This document shows positions 44,446-55,254 of a stretch of DNA of 64,000 bases, in pieces (positions within the stretch are counted from its first letter, which is position 1; every line of letters begins with the position of its first letter). Location: assembly GCA_036898135.1 (NCBI GenBank), contig CM072513.1:81437820-81501819 (forward strand). The letters run 5' to 3'. The translations under genes and the position numbers were made by a program. The stretch comes from Oncomelania hupensis. Taxonomy: Eukaryota > Mollusca > Gastropoda > Littorinimorpha > Pomatiopsidae. The notes under the pieces were generated by a model that saw only the letters and a list, made by a program, of their open reading frames with translations, did no database searches and was not told the DNA's origin.

Positions 44446-47400
44446 ATGGCACCACCGAGCAAAAAGAAAAATGTTAACGCTCAGCAAAATCAAGATTGTA
44501 ATAATTCTGCTGTAGAAAATACAACTCAGAAAACCAAATCAAACATGTTGGTATGGAAAGAGGAGGGCGAACTCCTCGGTTTCACAGGGAAAGACCTGGT
44601 CCATTATGTTGAAGAGAGGAGGAAGGAAGAAAGAGAAGACAAAAGACTAGAAGCAGAAAAAGAAAGAGAAGACAAAAGACTAGAAGCAGAAAGAGAAAGA
44701 GAAGACAAAAGACTAGAAGCAGAAAGAGAAAGAGAAGCAGCAGAAAGAGAAGACAGAAGACTAGAAGCAGAATTAGCCTTGAAAATGCGCGAATTAGAAT
44801 TGTACGCTCAAAGAGAACAAAATGCGACAGCTACTTCATCGCGATCATCTATGAATGGAGGTGGAAATAAAGGAGCAAAAATCAAATTGCCATACTACGA
44901 AGATGGAGATGATTTAGAAGCGTACCTGTGGCAATTTGAGAAGATCATGGCAGCAGAAGGATATTCTGAAGATCAATGGGGCATACGCCTACTTTCATTA
45001 TTGAAGGGCAAAGCTCGAGAAGCCACAGCACAAATGAAGCAGATCGATTTAGCGAATTATGAAGATTTAAAGCATGAACTGATGAAAAAGTTTCAACTTA
45101 CGTCAGAAGAGTACAGACGTAAATTCAAGTCAGCAAAGAAGAAACCAGAAGAAACAGCAAAAGATTGGTTCGGCAGATTGTCATTGTGGGTGGAAAGATG
45201 GTTTGCTTTGACCGGGAGAAGAAAATCATTCGACGAATTATTTGACCAATTGGTGACAGAAATTTTTCTTGATGGTCTACCTCAAGATGAAGCCCGATTC
45301 GTAAGGGAAAAGAGACCTACTACATCAGAGACAGCAGTTGACGCAGCGGAAGCTTATGAACAAGCGAGAGCTGGAGAAAGACATCAAGACAAGTTCCGAG
45401 TGCGACACCAAGACAAGTTAAGAACGAGACATCAAGATCACCACCAGCGCAGAGATGACAAATATAACCATAAGGAACAATCTACATCAGTGGATGCTGA
45501 AAAAACGGAGCATAGATCGGCCGACAAACCGGAAAGATCACGTTCGCACACCAGACTAGAATGTTTCAATTGTGGAGGACCTCACAGAATAGCACACTGT
45601 CCGAAAAGGAAACACAGAGCGTTTTGCGTTTACGTACCGCGTAACGGCAGTGAATCCGGCAGTGGAGATGAAGAAAATGATTCAGACCACATTGATTACC
45701 ATGCACTTCGAGTCAGTGTACCAACCAGTGAAGGACCCATCGTAGCTGTAGTGAACAAGCCACTATGCGATGAGTGTAGCAAGATCACCTATGAACCGCT
45801 ATGCCAAGTGAAAGTCGAGGGAGTCGAAACACAAGGACTGCGCGACACAGGAGCAACAATCAGCGTTGTGGATACTAAACTTGTACCTAAAGAAAAGTAC
45901 ACAGGAGATATACGAAATGTAAAGTTTGCATCTAGTGATACTCAAGATGTACCAGTAGCTAGAGTTGAACTAGACACACCATTCTTCAGAGGTGAAGCTG
46001 ACGTGATTGTGATGCCAAGACCCGTAATACCAGTTCTGGTGGGAAACCAACGGTATATAACGTCAACAAACAAGGGGCACATCTCAGTATATCCAACAAG
46101 AGATATTTGTGCAGAAGTGAAAACAAGGGCTGCAGCGAAGACTAAGGAAATGAAAGAATTAAAAACAACTAAAGCAGACATCATCAACGTGTCAAAAGAC
46201 GATTTGAGGAAGGCGCAACTTGCAGACGAAACTTTAGAAAAAGTACGTCAAGAAGCAAATGAAGTTGGACAGGGGAAATCCAAGCAGGCGAGAAAAGCAC
46301 GCTATTTGTGGAAAAATGGAATTCTGCGACGCGAGTTTGAAGAAAATGGGAACAAATTCAGCCAAGTTGTAGTACCCAAGCAATACCGTGACGAAGTATT
46401 GAAACTTGCACATGACACACCTATGGGCGGACACTTAGGCGCAAGAAAAACCAGAGGGAGAGTATGGGCAGATTTTTACTGGCCTGGAGTATGTGGAGAT
46501 ATCAGACGATATTGCACTTCGTGCGACACATGCCAGCGAACATCCAACAAAGGAAACAACAGGAAAATACCATTAGGGAGAGTACCAGTGGTAGAAACAC
46601 CGTTCCAAAAAGTAGCAGTAGACTTGATTGGACCTATTATTCCTGCATCAACCAGAGGATACAAATACATCCTAACAATGGTAGATTATGCCACGAGATA
46701 TCCAGAAGCAGTTGCGTTGAAAACGTGTCAAACGTCTGAAGTAGCAGAGGCATTATGGAACATGTGGACGAGACTTGGAATACCAGAAGAAGTTGTATCT
46801 GATCAAGGAGCTCAATTCACAGGCGAGATGATGCAGCAGGTAAACAAATTGTTAAACATCAAGGGAATCAAAACAACACCCTATCATGCACAAGCTAATG
46901 GACTTGTGGAGAAATTCAACGGCACACTGAAACACATGCTAAAGAAAATGTGTTTAGAACAACCCAATGAGTGGGACAGGATGATTGCAGCTTTACTGTT
47001 TGCATACAGAGAAGTGCCACAAGAGTCAACAATGTTCTCACCATTTGAGATGTTGTTTGGGAGAACAGTGCGAGGACCTATGCAAGTGCTGAAACAACTA
47101 TGGACACAGGATGAAGTTGAGCAAGAAGTACGAACGACTGCAGAGTACGTCATCGACTTGAGAAACAGAATAGAAAAGACTTGTGAACTGGCCAGAGAAC
47201 GGTTGGAAAAGGCAAGCAAGAGATACGCGCGTGCGTACAACAAGAAAGCAAAATCCAAAAACATCCAGGAAGGGTCAAAAGTGTTGTTACTTTTGCCCGA
47301 AAAACACAACAAACTACAGTTGATCTGGAAAGGACCATTCGTTGTACAAAAGAAACTCAACGAGTTTGACTACCGAATTGCAATAAAGGGGAAGGAGAGA

Positions 47401-48978
47401 GTATATCACGCTAACCTACTAAAGCCCTATGTTGAGCGTGAAACAGATACTGTACGCGTGGCAGTAGTGATTCAAGAAGACAATGACGAACAAGGGGATG
47501 AATTCAACCCAGTGCTGACAAGCTTACCAACATTGTCCTTGAAACCCAAGGAATCTGCGAAAGATGTACAAATCTGCGATAAGCTAACTGGAAAACAGAA
47601 AGACCAAGTTAACAAAATATGCAAGAAAAGATCAGCAGTACTCACTGAACTACCTGGAAAGACGAGATTAGAGGAGTGTGAACTGCGCGTAACGAAAAAG
47701 GAACCAGTTTTCGTGCGTCAGTATCCATTGCCGCATGCAGCAGTTGAAACGGTAAAAGAGGAAGTTCAAGACATGCTAAAGTTAGGAGTGATTGAACCCT
47801 GCGTATCAGCATACAGTGCTCCTATTGTATTAGTGAAAAAGAAGGACGATTCTGTCAGATTCTGCATAGACTACCGCAAGCTGAACGATGTAGTTGAGTT
47901 TGACGCAGAACCCATCCCTGACATTGAACAACTATTTTCCAAACTTGGGAAAGCAAAATATTTCTCAAAACTAGACCTTTCCAAAGGATATTGGCAAATA
48001 CCTGTCAAGGTAGAGGACAGACCCAAAACAGCGTTTCATACACCCTCAGGACAATTCCAATGGGTGACAATGCCATTTGGATTGAAAACTGCAGGAGCAG
48101 TGTTTTCAAGGATGATGAGAAAACTGCTAGGACCCCTGAACAGAGAAGATGTCGATAATTTCATGGATGACATCCTGATTGCAACAGAGACATGGGAACA
48201 ACATCTGGAAGCATTGGAAACAGTGCTAAAGCGCTTAGAGGAAGTAAACTTGACGGCAAAACCTTCCAAGTGTTTCATCGGGTTTGATGAACTTGAATAT
48301 CTAGGACATCAAATTGGAAAAGGGAAAATCAAACCGGAGGATGATAAAATCAAGAAATTGCAGCAAGCAACAAGACCCAGAACAAAAAAAGAAGTCAGGG
48401 CATTTTTGGGATTGGCTGGCTATTACAGAAAGTTTGTACCAAACTTTGCTAAGATAGCAACACCACTGACCGACATGACCAAAGCAAAGCAACCTGACAA
48501 GGTAGTGTGGACGGAAGAGGCAGAAAATAGCTTTTCCACGCTGAAGGAACATCTGACTGCAAAACCTGTTATGTTATTGCCGGACAACTCACTCCCATAC
48601 ACGTTGAGAACAGATGCATCAGATAGAGCTGTTGGAGCAGTATTAATGCAAGACCACGGTGAAGGACTTCAACCGGTGGCATATGCAAGCAGAAAACTGA
48701 GTCAGGCAGAAGGAAACTACTCGACAATTGAACGGGAATGCCTTGGTGCAGTGTGGGGAATCAAGAAATTCGAACCTTATCTGTTTGGTCGAAAATTCAC
48801 TCTCGAAACTGATCACCAACCGTTGCATTACCTCAAGAAGTCAAGAACGGAAAACGGCCGATTGATGAGGTGGGCGCTACAATTGCAACAGCATGACTTC
48901 GTGGTGAAAGTCATCAAAGGAAATGATAATGTGGGTGCGGACTATCTCAGTCGCATGTACCACGATGAGGTCAACTAA
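44446..48978 (+). CDS. Family B Gag-Pol polyprotein (single 1510-aa ORF)
   Basis: This one ORF encodes everything needed for retrotransposition. Domains by residue: basic N-terminus, then a coiled coil of EREDKRLEAE-type repeats (~60-125), gag core (~145-300), CCHC knuckle CFNCGGPHRIAHC (~372; CX2CX3HX4C), aspartic protease RDTGAT (~466), integrase HHCC zinc finger (~657-700), integrase core Asp ~725, Asp ~785 and Glu ~822, GPF module WKGPFVVQ (~960), RT with FCIDYRKLN (~1142) and FMDDIL (~1239), RNase H TDASD (~1387) and TDHQPL. Integrase before RT is the Gmr1-like order, while the GPY/F module and the RT type are Ty3/Gypsy. The ATG at 44446 follows the leader and lies upstream of all gag motifs. 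There are no stops or frameshifts, and gag and pol are fused without a shift site. Confidence 0.97.
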   Translation: MAPPSKKKNVNAQQNQDCNNSAVENTTQKTKSNMLVWKEEGELLGFTGKDLVHYVEERRKEEREDKRLEAEKEREDKRLEAEREREDKRLEAEREREAAEREDRRLEAELALKMRELELYAQREQNATATSSRSSMNGGGNKGAKIKLPYYEDGDDLEAYLWQFEKIMAAEGYSEDQWGIRLLSLLKGKAREATAQMKQIDLANYEDLKHELMKKFQLTSEEYRRKFKSAKKKPEETAKDWFGRLSLWVERWFALTGRRKSFDELFDQLVTEIFLDGLPQDEARFVREKRPTTSETAVDAAEAYEQARAGERHQDKFRVRHQDKLRTRHQDHHQRRDDKYNHKEQSTSVDAEKTEHRSADKPERSRSHTRLECFNCGGPHRIAHCPKRKHRAFCVYVPRNGSESGSGDEENDSDHIDYHALRVSVPTSEGPIVAVVNKPLCDECSKITYEPLCQVKVEGVETQGLRDTGATISVVDTKLVPKEKYTGDIRNVKFASSDTQDVPVARVELDTPFFRGEADVIVMPRPVIPVLVGNQRYITSTNKGHISVYPTRDICAEVKTRAAAKTKEMKELKTTKADIINVSKDDLRKAQLADETLEKVRQEANEVGQGKSKQARKARYLWKNGILRREFEENGNKFSQVVVPKQYRDEVLKLAHDTPMGGHLGARKTRGRVWADFYWPGVCGDIRRYCTSCDTCQRTSNKGNNRKIPLGRVPVVETPFQKVAVDLIGPIIPASTRGYKYILTMVDYATRYPEAVALKTCQTSEVAEALWNMWTRLGIPEEVVSDQGAQFTGEMMQQVNKLLNIKGIKTTPYHAQANGLVEKFNGTLKHMLKKMCLEQPNEWDRMIAALLFAYREVPQESTMFSPFEMLFGRTVRGPMQVLKQLWTQDEVEQEVRTTAEYVIDLRNRIEKTCELARERLEKASKRYARAYNKKAKSKNIQEGSKVLLLLPEKHNKLQLIWKGPFVVQKKLNEFDYRIAIKGKERVYHANLLKPYVERETDTVRVAVVIQEDNDEQGDEFNPVLTSLPTLSLKPKESAKDVQICDKLTGKQKDQVNKICKKRSAVLTELPGKTRLEECELRVTKKEPVFVRQYPLPHAAVETVKEEVQDMLKLGVIEPCVSAYSAPIVLVKKKDDSVRFCIDYRKLNDVVEFDAEPIPDIEQLFSKLGKAKYFSKLDLSKGYWQIPVKVEDRPKTAFHTPSGQFQWVTMPFGLKTAGAVFSRMMRKLLGPLNREDVDNFMDDILIATETWEQHLEALETVLKRLEEVNLTAKPSKCFIGFDELEYLGHQIGKGKIKPEDDKIKKLQQATRPRTKKEVRAFLGLAGYYRKFVPNFAKIATPLTDMTKAKQPDKVVWTEEAENSFSTLKEHLTAKPVMLLPDNSLPYTLRTDASDRAVGAVLMQDHGEGLQPVAYASRKLSQAEGNYSTIERECLGAVWGIKKFEPYLFGRKFTLETDHQPLHYLKKSRTENGRLMRWALQLQQHDFVVKVIKGNDNVGADYLSRMYHDEVN

Positions 48979-48997
48979 AACTGAGAGTTTTAGCTTC

Positions 48998-49009
48998 AAA
49001 AGGGGGGGC
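48998..49009 (+). promoter_or_regulatory. Polypurine tract (family B)
   Basis: AAAAGGGGGGG lies just upstream of the 3' LTR. Confidence 0.85.
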
Positions 49010-49013
49010 TTGA

Positions 49014-50534
49014 TGTCGCGATACAAGCTCCATTGAGATACGTTGATAAGCTGTATATTATAACGCTGTTTAAAAATGATATTGTTGAAGGTAAAAGTTT
49101 TCAATAATTATTCTGTTCCGTAAAGTACCGAGACGAACACCAAAATATTGAATGACGTAGCAGATGCGTCATTTTGGAGCTTTCGTCATTTGTTTTTATT
49201 TTTGTATTGTGTCAATTCGAGGACCAATGATTTGCAGAGAAAAGCCTTGTCGCGTAGGAACGCAAATTTTTCACGGTTGAAAATCAGTCTGCAGGAAACT
49301 CTGGAAGAGGGAGACTCACGTGCAATAGGCGCTGGCCAAACAAACGGTTTTTCGACTTTTTTACCACTAAAAAAGCGTTGTGTTGTAAATGGATCACAGC
49401 CTATGTTGATGTGGAAACATGTTGGTTTCAAATAGGACAACTGTGAAGAGCATTTAGGCACGAACATTGGAAGATTTGGTATGCTGAGGTAGCTACACTT
49501 CCATCTTGGCAAATTCTGTCAGCAGCGATAAGATGGTTGGCGTTGTAAGCAACGATTCAATGCTACAGATTATTTGTGTGAAAGGCGTACTGCAGCCGTA
49601 ATAGCAGGAGAGTCATAGCCAGTTTATTCAGACACCGTTTGGGTGTTTTGACTACTTTCCAAGTATTTTTGGTTTTTACTACTTTTTACTACTTTTCAAG
49701 TGTTTTTATAAGGGTTCGAGTTTTAGTTTAAGATTTAGTTCTATTTATCGAGGACGATATGGACATTTGCAATTTTATGAATTCTACGATCCTCGATCAT
49801 TTGAAATGAACATCATTCAAAGACATCATTCCAAATGCTGAACTTTGTGAATCTACATGTGTGATTACAGTGACATGACTATTCGTATGAAGATTCTGTA
49901 ACGACAAAATGGTATCATCGGTGTTATCTAAAGACTATCTATTACTACTGATATCAACAAATAACCTGTCGTGTGAATAACATTGAACTATAAAGATCTA
50001 CGACTTTGAGGTTCAACATATAATAACTTTTATAAACGAGCGGAAGCTGGGCTCTAAAAGGAGTTTGCATATTGACATTACGGAGAAGTCCTATCCACGG
50101 AAGATCTACGACAAGGAGCTATTCTACGTGGGAAAGAAAATGCAAAGACCTGACTGTCTGACTGAAAACACTCATTCTTTGATTATTACGTGTTGAAGCT
50201 GGAGCTGACAAACTGTGAGTAGATTCATAATGCTAATTATGTCTTGAATGGATCGTCGAGGAAAATGATCAAGTATTAGTTCATATTAAGATAAATAAGT
50301 AATAAGTAATACATTGTAGCATCAATATATATATGTGCATGCATTATACCATTTGACATCATTCACTCCACCTCATTGATGTGCATGTTGTATATATGTG
50401 TATGAAAGAACAGAAATAGTGAAACATCAACAAAAAACTCAGCAAAACGGTGTGGTCTTGTAAAATTTATGAGTAGTTGTACTTGAGGTCTGTGTGTTTA
50501 TGTTTTCCACGTAAATCGCACGGGTCACGTGACA
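49014..50534 (+). repeat. Family B 3' LTR
   Basis: 1521 bp, same length as the 5' LTR, followed directly by the second GTTAC. Confidence 0.97.
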
Positions 50535-50660
50535 GTTACAATGTGGGAATTGTAACTCAAATGGATGTTACAATGTTGGAATTCTACATCAAATCTATTG
50601 TTACAATGTGGGAACTGTAACTCAAAAGGTTGTTACAATGTTGGAATGATAACCGTCACA
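50535..50660. repeat. 32-bp minisatellite (right part)
   Basis: Continues the array interrupted at 42157: GTTACAATGTGGGAATTGTA and similar units, about four copies. Confidence 0.9.
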
Positions 50661-52225
50661 ACACGGTACCCGCCGTGAAAGGCAACTCACTAAGAACTGG
50701 ATATATGTTTTTTAAATGTCCGAATGTAAGCTCCGCCCACCCCAAAGTATAACAAGTGTGGAAACACAAATATGGTGACGAATTAAAGAGACAGTACCCT
50801 GCCAGACACTATGGCTACCAGTATTCTGCCTGCATTCTTCCTTCATTCTGCGTCGTCTGCTCGCTCTCTCTTCTCATAAGTTTCATGCGCACAGAAGGAA
50901 TCAAAGATTTCCAAATGTGTCAGGAAATGTTACTAAGTCTGCCGAGAACAAGGCACACACTTTGTGAGAGCGTGTCCGACTTGACGTTCCGTTGTAGCGA
51001 AAGCACTCGACTTTGCCTTTAATCGCCTTTCAATGGCTGTGTGCTGTGACTAGACAATGGCTAGACCAAAGGTTGTCATTTTATCCTGCCCAATGAAAGG
51101 GGGTCTACTGACAAAGAGCTAGACAGCTGAATGCGTTATTTATAGCCGTCAATGGTTTGCTTTTAGGGCACTGTGAGTAGGTACCTATGTTATTTACAAG
51201 TAATCAATACAACCCATCAGTGCAACACAACTCAAGGTTTGACCTATCTGATTTTGATATTATAATTACCTCCACCCCACCCTGAATTCCTTTCAGTCAG
51301 ACTTTCACTACTTTTGTCCGGGTAGATCTACCCTGAAATACCTTGTATAGCGAGATCATTGAATTTACCTGGTACCGGTACGTATAACTGACTTTAATGT
51401 TCTTTTCTTTCACACACACCCACACACCCAGAACCAACACATCAATGTAGACTACATCGCCAATTTCCCCCTCTCCCCCTCCCTCCCGCGAGGATGTCGA
51501 GCTTAGCCATCAACGTTATTGACTACGTACATATATACTCTGTCTATTCTCTCTGTCTCTCTCTCTCTGTCTCTCTCTGTCACTCTCTCTCTCTGTCTCT
51601 CTCTTTACACACTATTACCACTTAAAAATCAGTTTATCGTGTGCAGGAATAGAACAATTAAAGTTGAAGGGAGATAAACATTACAACTCACACCAAAGGC
51701 AGAGTTATTACCCTTAGGTGCCAAGATGGCGACAAGCGTCTACATGAGATTAGTTCAATCATTTTGTTAGAAGGTCAAGACTGAGGCGGTTTAATTTTAA
51801 AGATAAAGTGTCTACATGTTTACCCAATGTTATAACTGTAGCAATGTCCTTATGTCATGACCTTAAAAAGCCTTAAATAAATTATTTTATCAATCATTGC
51901 TTGTAAGACCTTCACCGTGTTCCATCATGCTAGTGTTAGCAAAATAAAACTCATAAACAGTCCGCAAGTTAAAAAAAAATAAAATCTGAAAACATAAATA
52001 ACTTTTTAAATTCACTTTAACATATCACAAAATAAACCCACCAACAAAATATTAATAAAAAAGAGAGTGGCATATTCTCTTTAACTCTGTGTAGATATTT
52101 AGATAACATTGTCAACAGTGAAGTCAACAGTTACGAGAAACGGTGACTGATCCTTAAGTCTGTGGCGTCACCAGTTACGAGAAACTGTGACTGCCCATGA
52201 AATCTGTGAAGTCAACAGTTAGGGT
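50661..52225. other. Intron sequence, no recognisable gene
   Basis: Contains a CT/GTCT simple-sequence run (51540-51605) and a two-copy imperfect repeat around AACAGTTACGAGAAAC (52125-52215). An 88-codon plus-strand ORF (50756-51022) has no known motif. Nothing else is supportable. Confidence 0.4.
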
Positions 52226-52310
52226 TAGGGTTAGTGTTAGGGTCGTCAGAGCGCACGACTTGTGTACGTGCGTCTCGGGCGACGTGGGTTCGAATCCTGT
52301 TGGTCACATA
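52226..52310 (+). mobile_element. tRNA-like sequence (SINE head or tRNA pseudogene)
   Basis: GTCGTCAGAGCGCACGACTT, then TCGGGCGACGTGGGTTCGAATCC-type sequence with a clear box B (GGTTCGAATCC, ~52287). The left half folds poorly as a tRNA, so a functional tRNA gene is unlikely. Three ~35-bp tandem copies of a GTGTTGTTGGTCACA-type unit follow it to ~52435. Confidence 0.4.
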
Positions 52311-52435
52311 TGAGACCTCAGACTGTGTTGTTGGTCACACATCAGACATCAGACTGTGTTGTTGGTCACATATCAGACATCAGAATGTGCTTTTGGTCAC
52401 ACAATAGACATCAGATAGTGTTGTTGATCCAAAAT

Positions 52436-53299
52436 CACACAGCCTTCTCTTTATCGTCGCTTGTAATCGAAGGCAGCCAAAAGAATGTGAAACATTTCAA
52501 TATACTAACGCACATAACGAAAGAAGAAAGAAAAGACAACTCGGCATCGCTAACGGTTTCGAGTGGCATTGTTAACTTTGCCACTGACACACTGTTGTGT
52601 CCGTAAAGGATTAACGTCTGAAGGGTCTCTGCGGGGGGTCCTTTTCTCTCTCCAAGGGCCTAAACTCGTTAAACGAATTTGATTATCTCCCAAAACCTTT
52701 TTTCCTCTACGTGGTATGGCTATCACAAGATCAGTGAAAGTATTCGAGCGCTACTGGAATGTCTTATCCCCACATCTAACGCGGCACGTACGGAACTGAG
52801 GCCTGTCGCCTTACGGGTCACGTGGCATAGGCTGTAGTGCAAACGTCACTTTGATCACTGAAGGGTGTTGGACAAATCTGGTATTTTCAGCAAGGGAACT
52901 AAGTATAACAAATCGGGTGTTTTATTTTTCAGTCAAAATTCGTTGTCTGATTAGCGAGGAAGTAGTGATAGTATGTTCTCCCTTTCTCTATTGTAACGTC
53001 ACGACCAAACACTTCAAAAGATACATTATATACATGTGAATAGTTGTTAAGACGACACAAAATAGAGTGGTACAAAACAACAATGAAGCATGCACAGTAG
53101 TGCTCTTTGTGAGAAAGTTAGTGTGCACTTAACCATTGCTATACCCCATCGCTATACATTACTACACCATCTCCATTCACTTCTACAATCGCTATGCTAT
53201 AAACTAGTGCATCATCTCTATACACTACTACAATCGCTATGCTATACACTAGTGTACCTTCTCTATACACTGTCGCAATTGGAAGCCTATGTTCTATGT
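52436..53299. other. Intron sequence, no recognisable gene
   Basis: 53150-53290 has degenerate ~45-bp repeats around CGCTATGCTATACACTA. No gene supported. Confidence 0.4.
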
Positions 53300-53398
53300 C
53301 CTATGTGGGCGTCTCTGGCGGTTTGAGGTAGATCCTGTATCGGCCAGCGCCTAGAGTCTGGTCTAGTACGGCGAGAAAAGTGCGCTATAAAAATCCTC

Positions 53399-53455
<57 letters not shown>
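53300..53455 (+). mobile_element. SINE 3'-end copy with AAT tail
   Basis: GTAGATCCTGTATCGGCCAG to GTGCGCTATAAAAATCCTC matches the 3' part of the SINE at 28795-29240, then an AATAAT tail. It is 5'-truncated. Confidence 0.8.
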
Positions 53456-53456
<1 letters not shown>

Positions 53457-53689
53457 GGCTTGTGACGATAGTCTATACGATGACGCAAGGTGACGACGAA
53501 GAAATTCGTGTCGCATGCAAAAGCGTACGCAGTAGCAACACAAGGTATCCCTGGTTATGCCGTAAAAACCATTGTTATTGTCAACATTTGCACATGGGTT
53601 TGAAACTTTAAATAGAGAGGACGTGCTCAGAAAAATCAACCGTCAACGAGAAACGAAAAACATTTGAAGGGACAAAGGGAGCAGATGCA

Positions 53690-53962
53690 GACCAAGCGCG
53701 GAGCAGTGAGCCAATTCAACGGGCGGAGTAGTGAGCAAATTCAAAGGGCGGGCGCAGTTCAAAGGGCGGGCGCAGTGAGCAAATTCAAAGGGCGGGAGCA
53801 GTGAGCAAATTCAAAGGGCGGGCGCAGTTCGAAGGGCGGGCGCAGTGAGCAAATTCAAAGGGCGGGCGCAGTGAGCAAATTCAAAGGGCGGAGCAGTGAG
53901 CAAATTCAAAGGGCGGAGCAGTGAGCAAATTCAAAGGGCGGGCGCAGTGAGCAAATTCAAAG
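53690..53962. repeat. 25/26-bp minisatellite (left part)
   Basis: Tandem GGGCGGAGCAGTGAGCAAAT-TCAAA and GGGCGGGCGCAGTGAGC variants, about 11 copies. Interrupted by an LTR and resumed at 54604. Confidence 0.92.
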
Positions 53963-54603
53963 TGTTACGTTGAAACGCGAACGAAAGTATGTCGGAAGCG
54001 CGCACGATAGATCTAATCGTTTCGTTTTGCAAAGTATTCAATAATGGAGTTTATTTACCTTTGATTTGAGTTTGCATTGTTGTTAGGAGAGGCTTTGTAT
54101 AACGTGGATAATTTTCGTTGGTCGATATTGTCGGAGAATACTCTGGATTTCCTTGTTTACCATCGATCGAAGGTTCGGGACGATTGTCGAAGTAAGAGAA
54201 GGTTCGGGGTATGTGTGGAGAGATGTATGACGTAAGTCAGTGATGACGATCTTTAATTCTGATTGGTTAGTTGTAATGCGTCATTTCTAGAACAAACTGT
54301 CGTCATCTCGAAGGATAGAAAAAATTATATATTCGATGCTTTGTGTGTTGTAAAGAGAGTGTTGTTGTTGATAGCGATTTGGAAAGTAAATTTGAGAGTG
54401 GAAAGACGATTGAGCGAGTGTATGCAGTTGTTGATGTGTGCTGAATAAAAGTGGAAAACTTCATACGTCGACTTTGTGACTTGTATGCTGTTTGGACGGG
54501 CTGCATGGATAAACGAATCTGAGTTACACCCTATCAGGAATTCAGCATCGGGGCTGAATCAGATACTGATAAAGAAAACACCAACATCAAACGGAGTGTA
54601 ACA
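53963..54603 (+). mobile_element. Solo LTR (641 bp) in the minisatellite
   Basis: Ends are TGTTACG...GTGTAACA (TG...CA inverted). A perfect 5-bp target duplication, CAAAG, is at 53958-53962 and 54604-54608. It has an AATAAA at 54444-54449 and a TGACGTAA motif at ~54228. No internal region remains, so it is a solo LTR of an element otherwise absent from the window. Confidence 0.88.
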
Positions 54604-54750
54604 CAAAGGGCGGAGCAGTGAGCAAATTCAAAGGGCGGGCGCAGTGAGCAAATTCAAAGGGCGGAGCAGTGAGCAAATTCAAAGGGCGGGCGCAGTGAGC
54701 AAATTCAAAGGGCGGGCGCAGTGAGCAAATTCAAAGGGTGGGCACAGTTA
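54604..54750. repeat. 25/26-bp minisatellite (right part)
   Basis: Same unit as 53690-53962, about six copies. Confidence 0.92.
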
Positions 54751-55254
54751 CTGCAGTTGGCTACATTATTAGTGAGAGCCACATTAATATTACGTTAATA
54801 ATGTGATTTAGTTGACAGTTATTATGACTTATAAAATTTTGAAATACTCAAATATATATTGTCATGAAATTCATCACTATAAAGGATCCGTCTACTCAAC
54901 AAATGTTGACAACGGTTAGGTATTATTGTTGCTGGGTAATAGGTTTACATTAAATTAATAATGTTGTCTTTGAAATGTGTGACCGTTGACTTAGGAACGA
55001 AACTGTTGCATTTTAATAATATTGTAGTATCATTTAGTCAACAATTGGGTAATAATGTTGCTAGATGTTGATAGGATTAAATAAAATTGATAATGTGTGA
55101 CCATTGACTTAATATCAAAAACTGTTGTCGGTTGCAGTGGCGTAACCGTTAAGGATTGAGAGCGTTTTCCGATAAAAGTCAATGCTCACACTTAGATGTT
55201 ATTTGTGATGCTCACCTGGAAAGGCATTGCTTGTTCCAGTGATAGGTTTTATTT
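54751..55254. other. Spacer, AT-rich, with imperfect internal repeats
   Basis: Two or three diverged copies of a TTGACTTAG..AAACTGTTG-type block around 54900-55130. No gene. Confidence 0.45.

Larger units (their letters stand above)
42158..50534 (+). mobile_element. Family B LTR retrotransposon, intact, Gmr1-like (8377 bp)
   Basis: Two 1521-bp LTRs (TGTCGCG...CACGTGACA) flank one intact 1510-codon ORF, a primer-binding site and a polypurine tract. A perfect 5-bp target duplication, GTTAC, is at 42153-42157 and 50535-50539, inside the 32-bp minisatellite. By eye the LTRs differ at only two sites, so the insertion is very recent. The domain order is gag, protease, integrase, RT, RNase H. It lies antisense in a kinesin intron. 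Confidence 0.97.

Noticed and set aside
50756..51022. 88-codon ORF as a host gene
   Set aside because: No recognisable motif, and no convincing splice context or homologue in the window. Length is compatible with chance.
52205..52245. TTAGGG-type repeats here and at 34146-34164 as telomeric DNA
   Set aside because: Only two to four short degenerate units surrounded by ordinary sequence. At most tiny interstitial tracts.
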